Source: CAZSHX01 sp964606895
Lineage (GTDB): Bacteria; Bacteroidota; Ignavibacteria; Kapaibacteriales; UBA2268
DNA: 64,000 nucleotides
Assembly (NCBI GenBank): GCA_964606895.1
Contig: CAZSHX010000004.1
Location: 32,091 to 96,090 of the forward strand
Direction of reading: 5' to 3'
Position numbers and translations under genes: made by a program. The first letter of the stretch is position 1. Every line of letters starts with the position of its first letter. The notes under the pieces were generated by a model. The model was not told the origin of the DNA. It did no database searches and saw only the letters and a program-made list of their open reading frames with translations. This document shows positions 50,747 through 59,993 of the stretch, one piece after another.

Positions 50747-53608
50747 ATGAAAAAATATTTACTCTTTTTAGTGGTTTTAGTGCTGTCGGTTCCCCTTTTT
50801 GCTCAACAGCCTAAGGTTAATTTATTTCTGAACGACGGAACAACCAAACAGCTAAATCTCTCGGACATTGAAGATTTGAAATTCATTATTGGAAGCAGTG
50901 CCTGCTTTATTAAAATATTCTATGAAGATTCTCTAATAGAAAATTACCAAACAAAGAATATCGAGAAAATGAAATTTGAAACTGATGCAAACAAATTTCA
51001 GGTACTGAATATTTACATTGATGGTTCGGCAAATAGTTTCAAATTAGCTGACCTCGACAGCATTAATTTCTTCATCGCTGAAACTCCCGTACCTCAAATT
51101 GCGAGTATAAATCCTACTTCCGGAAAAATCGGGATTGAAGTAACATTGGTTGGTAAGAATTTTGGAGAAACACAAGGAACAAGTATTGTTTCTTTCAAAG
51201 GGAAAAATGCAATTGATTACAAAAAATGGAGCGATACACTGATTAAAATCAATGTTCCAGCCGGAGCCACAACCGGAAAAGTTTCCGTTACCGTCAAAGG
51301 AATTAAAAGCAATGAAGTGGATTTCACGATTCCATCGGAATTACTGACTTTAACACCAACTTCAGGCAAAATTGGAGATATAATCACAATCGCCGGGACA
51401 GCATTTGGTACTGTTCAAGCCGGCAGTTTAATAACATTTAATGATACCAATGCAACAGAATATTCCTCCTGGAGCGATAATCAAATCAAGGTAAAAGTTC
51501 CAAAAGGTGCTATGTCCGGCAATGTTAATTTAATTATTAATGGACAAAAAACCAATGGGCTTAATTTTACTGTTTTGCCAAAATTTGAGAGTATAACTCC
51601 TTCATCAGGAAAAATCGGGGATACTGTCATACTTGCCGGCTCAGGATTCGGAATACTTAAAGATACAAGTTTTGTTTTCTTCACCGGAAAGAAAGCTGTT
51701 GACTATATAAGTAAAACCACTACTGAAATAAAATTAAAAGTTCCGGTTGGAGCTAAAACGGGTGCTGTTTATATATCATCAGGAGGAAATAAAAGCAACG
51801 AACTGAATTTTAGTATTTTCCCCCAGATTACAAAAATTGCTCCCGATTCAGCCGGTGTTGCCGATGAAGTAACAATCACCGGAACCGGTTTTGGAGACAA
51901 AGCAGGTGCAAGTTTTGTAACTTTTAACGATATCAAAGCAAATGAAGTTACAAGCTGGAGCGATATCAAGATAGTATTAAAAGTTCCTGCCGGGGCTGTT
52001 TCCGGTACTGTTTGGATTAACATGTCGGATATTAAAAGCAATGAAGTGAAATTTACGGTTATACAACACCTCCTGAGCGTTTCGCCAAATGCTTTAAAAA
52101 TCGGAGACCAGATGACAATCACAGGCACAAACTTTGGTGCAAACAGGGAAACAAATACAGTTTTATTCAACAACATAACGGCTATAAATTATGATTCATG
52201 GACTGATACAGAAATAAAATTGAAAATTCCTGAAAATGTCGTTAGCGGCAAACTCTATGTGTTGATTGGCACAAAGAAAAGTAATCCGGGGGATTATTCA
52301 ATTATACCTGAATTTTTTGGTATCAGCCCAACATCCGGAAGATTAGGGAATTTAGTCAATATTACAGGCAAAGGTTTTGGTGATGTTCAGGGTTCGGGAT
52401 ATGTTTCCTTTACCGGAGGAAATGCGACCGAGATTCTCAGTTGGTCAAATACAGCTATTAGCCTGAAAGTTCCGGCATCTGCTAAGACCGGTAAAGTTTC
52501 TGTGAACGCAAGCGGACAAAAAAGCAATGAATTGGACTTTTCGATTTTACCAACAGTTTTCAGTATCTTACCTTATGTCGGATTGCCCGGAGATCAGGTT
52601 ACTTTAACAGGTGTAAGCTTTGGAGCAAATCGTGATGCAAGTTTTGTGTCATTTAAAAATGCAAATGCCGTTAGCTACACCAGCTGGACAGATACCGAAA
52701 TTAAAGTAATTCTGCCTGTGGGTGCTGAAACCGGAAAAGTTTCAGTAACTGTTGGGACAGAAAAAAGCAACGAAGTTGATTTCTATTTGACACCGGTTAT
52801 ATCCGGAATTTCGCCTAACAGCGGGAAAATTGGAGATCAGGTAACAATTTCAGGTAGTAACTTTGGAGCTACAAGAGGCACAAGTACGATGACTTTCAAT
52901 ACTGCAAGTGTAACTACTTTTAATAGTTGGAGCAATACCTCAATTACGGTTGTTGTTCCGGTTGGGACGAGGACCGGGAAAGTTTCAGTTGTTGTGAATA
53001 ATATAAAAAGCAATGAAGTTGATTTCACTGATACAGACATCTTTTATGAAACTGTTACCATAGGCACTCAGGAGTGGATGCTTAAAAATCTTGATTCGGC
53101 AAGATACCGCAATGGTGATGCTATCCCGCAAGTTACCGATGCAACTGAGTGGGCAAATTTAACAACCGGTGCATGGTGCTATTATAACAATAGTTCAGCT
53201 AACAATGAGCCTTACGGCAAACTGTATAATTGGTATGCCGTTAATGATTCCCGCGGTATTGGTCCATCTGGGTTTCACATCCCTACGGATACTGAGTTGC
53301 AGACATTAATTGATTACCTGGGCGGTGGTACAATTGCCGGTGGAAAAATGAAAGAATCCGGAACAAGTCATTGGGCAAATCCAAATACCGGTGCTACAAA
53401 TGAAAGCGGGTTTACTGCGGTTGGAGGTGGTTATCGTATAGGAACAGGTGCATTTCAGCAATTCAACAATGCAGGTTCTTACTGGTCACGAACAGAAGCC
53501 GACACATACAATGGTTATCACAGAGTGATGTATTATAATAATGCGACTATAGCAAGATATGCCAATGGAAAAGTTATCGGTTTTTCAGTTCGTTTAATAA
53601 AAGATTAA
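50747..53608 (+). CDS. Secreted TIG-repeat protein with C-terminal FISUMP domain
   Basis: 953 aa. A signal peptide (YLLFLVVLVLSVPLFA) is followed by three short beta motifs (for example VNLFLNDGTTKQLNLSDIED and LNIYIDGSANSFKLADLDSI). Eight IPT/TIG domains of about 80 aa come next. Each opens with a form of ISPTSGKIGDQVTITGTNFG and closes with TGKVSVxVxxxKSNEVDF. The last 180 residues are a FISUMP domain, with GTQEWMLKNLDSARYRNGD, GKLYNWYAV, GFHIPTDTEL and GFSVRLIKD. TIG stalks usually project binding domains from the surface. FISUMP function is unknown. There is no T9SS tail. Confidence 0.88.
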   Translation: MKKYLLFLVVLVLSVPLFAQQPKVNLFLNDGTTKQLNLSDIEDLKFIIGSSACFIKIFYEDSLIENYQTKNIEKMKFETDANKFQVLNIYIDGSANSFKLADLDSINFFIAETPVPQIASINPTSGKIGIEVTLVGKNFGETQGTSIVSFKGKNAIDYKKWSDTLIKINVPAGATTGKVSVTVKGIKSNEVDFTIPSELLTLTPTSGKIGDIITIAGTAFGTVQAGSLITFNDTNATEYSSWSDNQIKVKVPKGAMSGNVNLIINGQKTNGLNFTVLPKFESITPSSGKIGDTVILAGSGFGILKDTSFVFFTGKKAVDYISKTTTEIKLKVPVGAKTGAVYISSGGNKSNELNFSIFPQITKIAPDSAGVADEVTITGTGFGDKAGASFVTFNDIKANEVTSWSDIKIVLKVPAGAVSGTVWINMSDIKSNEVKFTVIQHLLSVSPNALKIGDQMTITGTNFGANRETNTVLFNNITAINYDSWTDTEIKLKIPENVVSGKLYVLIGTKKSNPGDYSIIPEFFGISPTSGRLGNLVNITGKGFGDVQGSGYVSFTGGNATEILSWSNTAISLKVPASAKTGKVSVNASGQKSNELDFSILPTVFSILPYVGLPGDQVTLTGVSFGANRDASFVSFKNANAVSYTSWTDTEIKVILPVGAETGKVSVTVGTEKSNEVDFYLTPVISGISPNSGKIGDQVTISGSNFGATRGTSTMTFNTASVTTFNSWSNTSITVVVPVGTRTGKVSVVVNNIKSNEVDFTDTDIFYETVTIGTQEWMLKNLDSARYRNGDAIPQVTDATEWANLTTGAWCYYNNSSANNEPYGKLYNWYAVNDSRGIGPSGFHIPTDTELQTLIDYLGGGTIAGGKMKESGTSHWANPNTGATNESGFTAVGGGYRIGTGAFQQFNNAGSYWSRTEADTYNGYHRVMYYNNATIARYANGKVIGFSVRLIKD

Positions 53609-53634
53609 TCAGGATTTTAAGAAAATCAAGGGGT

Positions 53635-53664
53635 TTGTCATCCCTGCGTTCGCTGGGATGACAA
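53635..53664. repeat. Palindrome between secreted-protein genes
   Basis: ttgtcatccc and gggatgacaa pair over 10 bp around tgcgttcgct. It lies 26 bp past the TIG-FISUMP stop. It could end transcription, but its sequence is of the dispersed-palindrome type. Confidence 0.7.
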
Positions 53665-53742
53665 TTATATAAATTTGCTTTTTTTAAAAGCCGATTATTA
53701 ATGATGTAACTTTGGAATAATGTTTTTTTAATTAAAATTAAC

Positions 53743-55161
53743 ATGACAATAAAAAAGAAAATTCTTTTATCAATATTTCTACTTTTTTTCTTTGTTATGG
53801 AGGATAATTCCTCTGTCCTCTTTGGTGCTTATCCGCCCGAAGTGGAAGAAAGAATTAAACAGGTAGAAGCTAATTTATCTAACGGCCTTCGTGATACATT
53901 AAAATGGTCTTTGGATAAGCGGATGTATTATTACAATATGCAAGGGCTGAGCATTGCTGTTGTTCACAATTATGAAATTGAATGGGCAAAAGGTTATGGT
54001 TGGGCAGACAAAGCAGATAAACGTCCTGTAACTCCCGAAACTCTTTTTCAGGCGGCATCTGTGAGCAAGTCATTAAATGCTGTCGGGGTTATGAAATTAG
54101 TTCAGGAAAATCAGTTGGACCTGTATTCTGATATCAATAATTTTCTGACTTTATGGAAATTTCCCTACGATTCATTGGCAAAGAACAAGAAGATTTCGAT
54201 TGCAAATCTATTGAGTCATACTGCAGGACTGGGGATTCATGGTTTTGTCGGGTATAAATTACAGGATACTTTACCAACTATTCCCCAAATTCTTGATGGA
54301 AAGAAACCTGCTAATACTCCACCGGTAAGATCCGAGTTCGAACCCGGCATCAAATATCAGTATTCCGGGGGTGGCGTGATGATTTCCCAGCAGATTGTCA
54401 TGGAAACTACAAAGCTTCCTTATGAACAATATATGCAAGAGAATGTACTCAACCCAATGGGTATGACAAGTAGTTTTTACAATCAACCGCCGCCATCAGA
54501 TAGACTTAAATCCCTGGCAACTGCATATTATCAGAGCACTCCGCTTGAGGGGAACTATGTTATATATCCTGAGCAAGCCGCCGCAGGTTTATGGACTACC
54601 CCAACTGATTTGTGCAAATTTATTATTGAAATTCAATTGTCGTTGCAAGGTAAATCAAATAAGGTATTGTCAAAGGAAACTGCACAGAAGATGCTAACTC
54701 CATATATTGATAAGGTTGCGGCTCTTGGAGTTTTTATTGATAACAACGGAATTGCAAAATATTTTATGCATTCCGGAGCTAACGATGGATTCAGGTCGCT
54801 CTATTATGGAAGTCTTGAAGACGGTAACGGAGTGGCAATGATGGTAAATTCATACAATAGCAACATAATGTATGAACTTCTTAATAGTGTTCTTAATGTT
54901 TATCAATGGAAAGGTTACTACAAACCAACCGAGATTACAGAATTTCCAATTGAAAAAGTTAATCCGATTGTGCCGAATCCTGCAACTGATTTCATAGAAT
55001 TAATTGAGGATATTGGTAACGGGCGAATTGAGATTTTCAATTCAATCGGTGTGCGAATTATGAATTTCGACAAAACAAACAAAATAGATGTTAGTATGCT
55101 TTCTGATGGGCTGTATTTTCTTCGGGCAGGAGACAAAGTTTATAGTTTCATCAAAAAATGA
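53743..55161 (+). CDS. Serine beta-lactamase-like hydrolase with T9SS tail
   Basis: 472 aa. A signal segment (ILLSIFLLFFFVMEDNSSVL) is followed by a class C beta-lactamase/DD-peptidase fold. FQAASVSKSLNAVGVMKLV holds the SxxK nucleophile. IKYQYSGGGVMISQ supplies the Tyr of the YxN-type site (YSG). HSGANDGFRSLYYG corresponds to the HxG/KTG triad. The last 75 residues (VPNPATDFIELIED ... GLYFLRAGDKVYSFIKK) are a T9SS sorting tail, which directs it outside. It probably cleaves a D-amino-acid peptide or ester; resistance to antibiotics is not implied. It lies between two FISUMP genes on the same strand. Confidence 0.87.
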   Translation: MTIKKKILLSIFLLFFFVMEDNSSVLFGAYPPEVEERIKQVEANLSNGLRDTLKWSLDKRMYYYNMQGLSIAVVHNYEIEWAKGYGWADKADKRPVTPETLFQAASVSKSLNAVGVMKLVQENQLDLYSDINNFLTLWKFPYDSLAKNKKISIANLLSHTAGLGIHGFVGYKLQDTLPTIPQILDGKKPANTPPVRSEFEPGIKYQYSGGGVMISQQIVMETTKLPYEQYMQENVLNPMGMTSSFYNQPPPSDRLKSLATAYYQSTPLEGNYVIYPEQAAAGLWTTPTDLCKFIIEIQLSLQGKSNKVLSKETAQKMLTPYIDKVAALGVFIDNNGIAKYFMHSGANDGFRSLYYGSLEDGNGVAMMVNSYNSNIMYELLNSVLNVYQWKGYYKPTEITEFPIEKVNPIVPNPATDFIELIEDIGNGRIEIFNSIGVRIMNFDKTNKIDVSMLSDGLYFLRAGDKVYSFIKK

Positions 55162-55206
55162 TGCTGAGTTTTAAAAGAATATTTTTAAAATAAATATGGA
55201 TAAATA

Positions 55207-56100
55207 ATGAAAAAATTGATACTTCTAATAGGGATTTTCTTGTGTGTGAATGTGCTCTATTCTGCAAATCCGTTAATTAAATTCTACCTAAAAGATGCTA
55301 CTTTCAAATCCTATGATATAGATAATATTAATGTGATGAGTTTAGTTAAAATTCAAAACAATTCAACCATGAAAATCTATTATCAAAAATCTCAATCCGT
55401 GTCTTATGCTTCAAAAGACATCGACTCGATAAGATTTGAAAAAACCGACAATCTGATTGTTTACATTAATGGTGTTCAACCTACTAAGTATGAATTAGCT
55501 GAAATTGACAGCATTCTTTTTCTGCCTTCATCAGCTAATGAATCTGTCGTAATTGGGGGACAGGTGTGGATGCTGAAAAATCTGGATGTATCGGAATACC
55601 GCAATGGAGACCCAATCCCGGAATGCACCGACTCTGCAACATGGATGACTCTAAAGACAGGTGCATGGTGCTATTACAACAATGATCCCGCAAATAATAC
55701 AGTTTATGGAAAGCTTTACAACTGGTATGCAATAAATGATCCAAGAGGCATAGCCCCTGTTGGCTGGCGTGTGGGAAACGATTCCGACTGGACAGTATTA
55801 ACAGATTTTGTTAAAGGTGAAATTAACGGCGGAGGTAAGTTGAAAGAAGCCGGTACGAGTCATTGGTCGGCTCCGAACACGAGTGCAACTAACGAAAGCG
55901 GTTTTACGGCACTTCCCGGAGGCTACCGTATTGGTAATGGTTTTGGCAGAATAAAGGATGCCGCAGCATTTTGGATGGCTACCGAAGTGGATAATGATAA
56001 TGCATGGTCAAGATACTTGTTCTCATTTAAAGCCAGTATTTCGAAAAATCCGAATTACAAAGGAACAGGTTTTTCGGTAAGGTGTATCAAGGATGAATAG
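55207..56100 (+). CDS. Secreted FISUMP-domain protein
   Basis: 297 aa. A signal peptide (LILLIGIFLCVNVLYSANP) precedes three copies of a short beta motif (LIKFYLKDATFKSYDIDNIN; MKIYYQKSQSVSYASKDIDS; LIVYINGVQPTKYELAEIDS). The FISUMP domain starts at GGQVWMLKNLDVSEYRNGDP and contains GAWCYYNNDPANNTVYGKLY, GWRVGNDSDWTVL and GFSVRCIKDE. It resembles a TIG-less version of the protein at 50747-53608. Role unknown; likely surface or periplasmic. A terminator follows. Confidence 0.85.
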   Translation: MKKLILLIGIFLCVNVLYSANPLIKFYLKDATFKSYDIDNINVMSLVKIQNNSTMKIYYQKSQSVSYASKDIDSIRFEKTDNLIVYINGVQPTKYELAEIDSILFLPSSANESVVIGGQVWMLKNLDVSEYRNGDPIPECTDSATWMTLKTGAWCYYNNDPANNTVYGKLYNWYAINDPRGIAPVGWRVGNDSDWTVLTDFVKGEINGGGKLKEAGTSHWSAPNTSATNESGFTALPGGYRIGNGFGRIKDAAAFWMATEVDNDNAWSRYLFSFKASISKNPNYKGTGFSVRCIKDE

Positions 56101-56141
56101 ATTACTCCCCGAAGCAAAATATTGTAATAGTTATATAAAAC

Positions 56142-56170
56142 AAAAAAGCAGGTTTGAAACTTGCTTTTTT
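56142..56170 (+). terminator. Terminator after the FISUMP gene
   Basis: 56142-56154 pairs with 56158-56170 (13 bp, one wobble; centre gcaggtt-tga-aacttgc) and is followed by a T-run to 56173. Confidence 0.88.
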
Positions 56171-56195
56171 TTTATTCCTTCAAATTTCAAATTGA

Positions 56196-56221
56196 AAAAG
56201 GCAAACCGTAGTCTGCCTTTT
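56196..56221 (-). terminator. Terminator for the convergent small gene
   Basis: aaaaggca (56196-56203) pairs with tgcctttt (56214-56221). On the minus strand a T-run falls in the right-hand arm, suiting the gene ending at 56275. Confidence 0.6.
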
Positions 56222-56274
56222 CGAAATCAGGAATGGGAGGGTAGTTAAGGGATGCACCGAAAAAGTAAAACTTA

Positions 56275-56628
56275 TCAATAATTTAGCTGGTACCCATAGT
56301 TGATTTCAAATATGTTGGAAGGTAAACTTTTGCGATCTTCAATTTGGGCAATTATTCTGAATTTTATAGGGATGCCGTTCCTGTGCCCTGTGTACAGATA
56401 GCTGGGACGCGAAACTCTGTCCAGCTCCAGCCAATTTAAGGAGTTGCTGGCTTGAATTTCGATAACGTATTCGGTTTCATACGGATTCCCGTTACGGTTC
56501 CAGGATAGCCTGATTTCACCGCCGATTAGGATTTCTCCGAATAATTGAACCGGTATTCTCGGTATAAAGTCGGGCAGTGTCCTGCTTGGGAAAATGCCCT
56601 GCATCGTATTCATCATTGTCGCTACCAT
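56275..56628 (-). CDS. Small hypothetical protein (Fn3-like fold possible)
   Basis: 117 aa, no signal peptide. IRLSWNRNGNPYETEYVIEI, NSLNWLELDRVSRPSYLYTG and PIKFRIIAQIEDRKS follow a fibronectin-type III pattern of strands (x-L-x-W at strand B, Y-x-V at C, Y/F-R-I at E). The N-terminus (MVATMMNTMQGIFPSRTLPD) is unlike the rest and the start is uncertain. No neighbour indicates its job. It is isolated on the minus strand, with divergent and convergent neighbours. Confidence 0.6.
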   Translation of the reverse strand: MVATMMNTMQGIFPSRTLPDFIPRIPVQLFGEILIGGEIRLSWNRNGNPYETEYVIEIQASNSLNWLELDRVSRPSYLYTGHRNGIPIKFRIIAQIEDRKSLPSNIFEINYGYQLNY

Positions 56629-56865
56629 ATTTGCCTCCGCAAATTTTTCTTAAGTTCATTTTTACTTACAACAAATATAACGTATTTATATATATAGTAG
56701 TTGTCATTGGAGTTACTAATCTGAAGTCAATAAAACTCACAAAATTCAATCAAACTTTTTACTATAAAACGATATGTATATTGAAAATCAAAAATTTATC
56801 TTTCTTTATAAAAGAAATAAGTTGTAAATTTGTGATGATATAGAAGATTAACTAAAAAATGATTT

Positions 56866-58770
56866 ATGAAAACGAAATTTTTTACTTGTATTGTCATTCT
56901 GATTTTTGTTTCGTGTGGTGCTGTTTTCTCCCAGACAGTCAATTTTGATTCTTTGAAAAAGGAAATCAATCAGACAACTGATGAGAAAAACAAAGCAAAA
57001 CTACTCAATAAAATCGGACATCTCTATCATGCCGTCAATCCTCAGGAGGGCATGGCTTTAGCACGTCAGGCATTGAACCTTGCCCACAAAATTGATTTGA
57101 AAATCGAAATTGCAAATGCCTATCTTGTTTTGGGTGAATGCTACTACATTTTGAGTGATTATCCCAAATCAATTGATAACTACCAGAAGGCTCTCAAAAT
57201 TCACGAGGAAAACGGGCACGACAAAGGTATTGCCACAAGCCTTATCAACATTGCAGTTATCTACGAAGCACAGCAGAATTTTCCGAAAGCTACCGAATAC
57301 TATAAAAAGGCATTGAATATTTACGAGAAAATGCAGGATATAGCAGGAATGGCATTGATTCAGGGTAACCTGGGAATCCTTTACGGAAGTCAGGGAAATG
57401 ATGCCCAGGCTTTGCAGTATTTCCAGAAAGCCCTTGAAATGTACGAAAAATTAGCCGACAAAGAGGGAATTGCCCGAAATTTAGTAAATTTGGGCGAAAT
57501 TTATAAAAATGAAAATAACTTTCAGAAAGCTTTGGATTACTACAATAAAGCTCTGAAGATGAACCTCGAACTTTCGGACAAAAGAGGTTTGGCGATTATT
57601 TATCTGAACATAGGTGAAACTTTCAGCAAGCAGAAAAAGTTCAAGGATGCAAACGAGTATTTCGAAAAGTCTTTGGTGGCATCCAAAGAACTGGATTACA
57701 AAGAAGCCATGATTTATGCCTACAAGAACCTCTCCGACGGCTATACAGGTCTTGGAGAATATAAAAATGCTCTGGATTATTACAGCAAATATGTGAAGCT
57801 GAAAGACTCAGTTTTCAGCGAAGAAAACGAAAGAAAAATTTCAAATTTAACAGCAAGCTATCTTGCCGAAAAGCAGGAGAAAGAAAACGAAGCCCTTCGC
57901 GAAAAGAATAATTTGCAGATGAAGTATTTCTTCGTGATTCTGATTTTGATTTTTGTTATCTTTATTTTTATGTATCTGAGGTACAGAATCAAGCAGAAGT
58001 CGTTGAAACTGATAACCGAAAAGAATTTTCAAATCGAGCATGCCAACTCCGAGCTCGAAAATCTTAACCATGAACTTTCCGAAACAAATGCTTCCAAGGA
58101 TAAATTCTTTCAAATCATTTCTCATGAGCTGATGAATCCTATCCGATGGATGAGCAACGTGGCAGAAATGCTTCCAAAGAGAATTAACTCGATGAGTCCG
58201 CAGGAACTCAAAGAGCTTGCCGATGTTCTAAGCCAGACCACATCCCAATCGAACAAACTTCTGGAAAATCTTCTCCATTGGGCAAGACTGCACACAGGAA
58301 GAGTTGATTTCAGTCCGCAGACAATCAATCTGCTTGAAATTGTTAACGAGATTTTGTCATTGGTCGAACCACAGGTGAACGACAAAAAGCAAAGCGTTGA
58401 TGTTGATATTCCCGAGAGTACGGTTGTTTTTGCAGATAGAAACATGCTTGGTGCAATTCTGAGGAATTTGATTGAGAATGCTGTCAAATTCACAAATCTG
58501 AATGGCATCATAACTATTAAAGCCGAAACCGATGCAAAACGCGTAAATATTTCAATCGGTGACAACGGAATCGGCATTTCTGCAAACAATCTGGAAAAGC
58601 TTTTCAGGATAGATATTCACCACACAACCACAGGAACAGCCAAGGAAAAAGGAACAGGATTCGGGCTGATTCTCTGCAAGGAATATATTGAAAAGCATGG
58701 CGGAGTTATCAGGGTTGAAAGCGAAGAAGGAAAAGGCAGTAAGTTTATTTTTGCAATTCCTAAGGATTGA
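56866..58770 (+). CDS. TPR-repeat HisKA sensor histidine kinase
   Basis: 634 aa. A signal segment (CIVILIFVSCGAVFSQ) is followed by about seven TPRs (residues 35-330), for example KSIDNYQKALKIHEENG, KATEYYKKALNIYEKM and QALQYFQKALEMYEKL. A transmembrane helix (YFFVILILIFVIFIFMYLRY) and a coiled coil lead to the HisKA box FFQIISHELMNPIRWM. The ATPase has LIENAVKFTN (N), IGDNGIGIS (G1) and GTGFGLILCKEY (G2). It senses through the periplasmic TPR part and signals to an unknown regulator. TAAATTTG at 56825-56832 may be its -7 element. It parallels the LytS-type TPR kinase at 2495-4354. Confidence 0.92.
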   Translation: MKTKFFTCIVILIFVSCGAVFSQTVNFDSLKKEINQTTDEKNKAKLLNKIGHLYHAVNPQEGMALARQALNLAHKIDLKIEIANAYLVLGECYYILSDYPKSIDNYQKALKIHEENGHDKGIATSLINIAVIYEAQQNFPKATEYYKKALNIYEKMQDIAGMALIQGNLGILYGSQGNDAQALQYFQKALEMYEKLADKEGIARNLVNLGEIYKNENNFQKALDYYNKALKMNLELSDKRGLAIIYLNIGETFSKQKKFKDANEYFEKSLVASKELDYKEAMIYAYKNLSDGYTGLGEYKNALDYYSKYVKLKDSVFSEENERKISNLTASYLAEKQEKENEALREKNNLQMKYFFVILILIFVIFIFMYLRYRIKQKSLKLITEKNFQIEHANSELENLNHELSETNASKDKFFQIISHELMNPIRWMSNVAEMLPKRINSMSPQELKELADVLSQTTSQSNKLLENLLHWARLHTGRVDFSPQTINLLEIVNEILSLVEPQVNDKKQSVDVDIPESTVVFADRNMLGAILRNLIENAVKFTNLNGIITIKAETDAKRVNISIGDNGIGISANNLEKLFRIDIHHTTTGTAKEKGTGFGLILCKEYIEKHGGVIRVESEEGKGSKFIFAIPKD

Positions 58771-58797
58771 AATTAGTTTAATCAAAAGTGATTTGTC

Positions 58798-59280
58798 ATG
58801 AAACTAATATTTTATTTTTTTGTAGTAATTATTTGTTCTACTCTTTTTTCTTGCTCCTCAATGCAAAAAAAGAAGGAAAAAGAAGATTGCGGCGATATAA
58901 AAGACCAAGCCCGAAGATTTGTTCAAAAATTGTTAGCTGAACCTGATGATGTTGAAGATATTTTATTATCTGAAAATTGCATTGATTGTTCGGAATACTA
59001 TGAACGTTTTAAAAAAGAAACTAAATCAACCTTTGGTACAAAAAAAAGCTTAAAATTTATAAAAAATAATAAATGTAGAATTTCTGATGATATTGAAATT
59101 ACATATATTAGTACTCCTAATGATACCAGTGGAATCTACCATTTATTGGTCTTTTTAAATAATTATGATAAGAGCAAAGGATTATATGAGCAAAATGAAA
59201 ACCTCATGTTTTGGCAATTTGATTTCGAAATTGTTGATCCTAAAAAAATCAAATTTTTAGGATTTGCTTCAGAAATATAA
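58798..59280 (+). CDS. Hypothetical lipoprotein
   Basis: 160 aa. A lipoprotein signal (FVVIICSTLFSCSSMQ, lipobox FSC) precedes a charged linker (KKKEKEDCGDIKD). A small globular domain with paired cysteines (LLSENCIDCSEYYERF) and a beta-rich end (MFWQFDFEIVDPKKIKFLGF) follows. I do not recognise it. It starts 27 bp after the TPR kinase stop, so it is probably cotranscribed and might be a sensor partner (inference). Confidence 0.65.
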   Translation: MKLIFYFFVVIICSTLFSCSSMQKKKEKEDCGDIKDQARRFVQKLLAEPDDVEDILLSENCIDCSEYYERFKKETKSTFGTKKSLKFIKNNKCRISDDIEITYISTPNDTSGIYHLLVFLNNYDKSKGLYEQNENLMFWQFDFEIVDPKKIKFLGFASEI

Positions 59281-59346
59281 AAAGAGCTTTTTTTCTTTGG
59301 TTTGGTATTTCTAATTTATTGTAAAATATGGAAATATGATTCTTAC

Positions 59347-59375
59347 CCTCACTTTCGGGAAGGGCAGGAGTGAGG
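59347..59375. repeat. Short palindrome before chimeric pseudogene
   Basis: cctcact (59347-59353) pairs with agtgagg (59369-59375); the loop contains further GC-rich sequence. It is of the same style as the other dispersed palindromes. Confidence 0.5.
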
Positions 59376-59397
59376 CACTTAATCCAAGAGTTTCATT

Positions 59398-59760
59398 ATG
59401 AGATATATTTTTACAGATAAAAAAACAACGCATAAACACAAAGAATATGTCAGGGAAAACAGGCAAAATCAAACTTTTGCCGAAAATATTATTTGAGCAA
59501 ACGTAAGAAAGAAGCAATTAGGATTTAGATTCAGGAGACAACATCCTGTTGCTCAGTTTATTGTGGATTTTATTTGTATTGAAAATCCCGATAGTAAAAA
59601 CCCGATTGAAATCTACTCGTTTAACGGCAGTAAAATGAAATTGGGGAATCCGAAATATAATTCCGATTTCACAGAAGCTAAATTCAATATCTCCGAGCTT
59701 CCCAAGGGAATTTACATTATTAAAATCGGCACAAGAACTTCAAAGTTTGTTAAACTTTAA
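59398..59760 (+). pseudogene. DUF559-like N-terminal fragment with in-frame TGA, joined to a T9SS-tail remnant
   Basis: Reading from the ATG at 59398 gives NQTFAENII, a TGA at 59494, then ANVRKKQLGFRFRRQHPVAQ and FIVDFIC. That is the DUF559 (Vsr-like) pattern, in which a Trp follows ENIL or ENII, so TGA replaces TGG. After about 59575 the same frame switches to NPIEIYSFNGSKMKLG ... LPKGIYIIKIGTRTSKFVKL, a T9SS sorting tail. DUF559 proteins normally continue with ELKLVIELDG-type sequence, and no T9SS tail is expected on them. The locus therefore looks like a recombined, decayed chimera. A start at 59563 (GTG) would only give 65 aa. Confidence 0.7.
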
Positions 59761-59993
59761 TAAATTAGAGAATTTGTTGTATAGAATAAAGGATAGGTTT
59801 TTTTGAATTTATCCTTTTTTTTGATTGAATCTTTATTTCGATTCAATCATCATACAAGGTTACAGAAGACAATTCCCTTACTTTTGTATAAAAACAAAAA
59901 ATATTGTTATTTCAATTTAAAAATTTCTTGCATATTTGACATCTTTTTTCCATATATTAGTAATTAGTTTTATTGTTTAATATCGAGTTCCTT

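Noticed and set aside
56577..56843. 88-aa plus-strand frame
   Set aside because: It overlaps the opposite-strand gene start and AT-rich promoter DNA. The sequence is low-complexity and hydrophobic with no domain.
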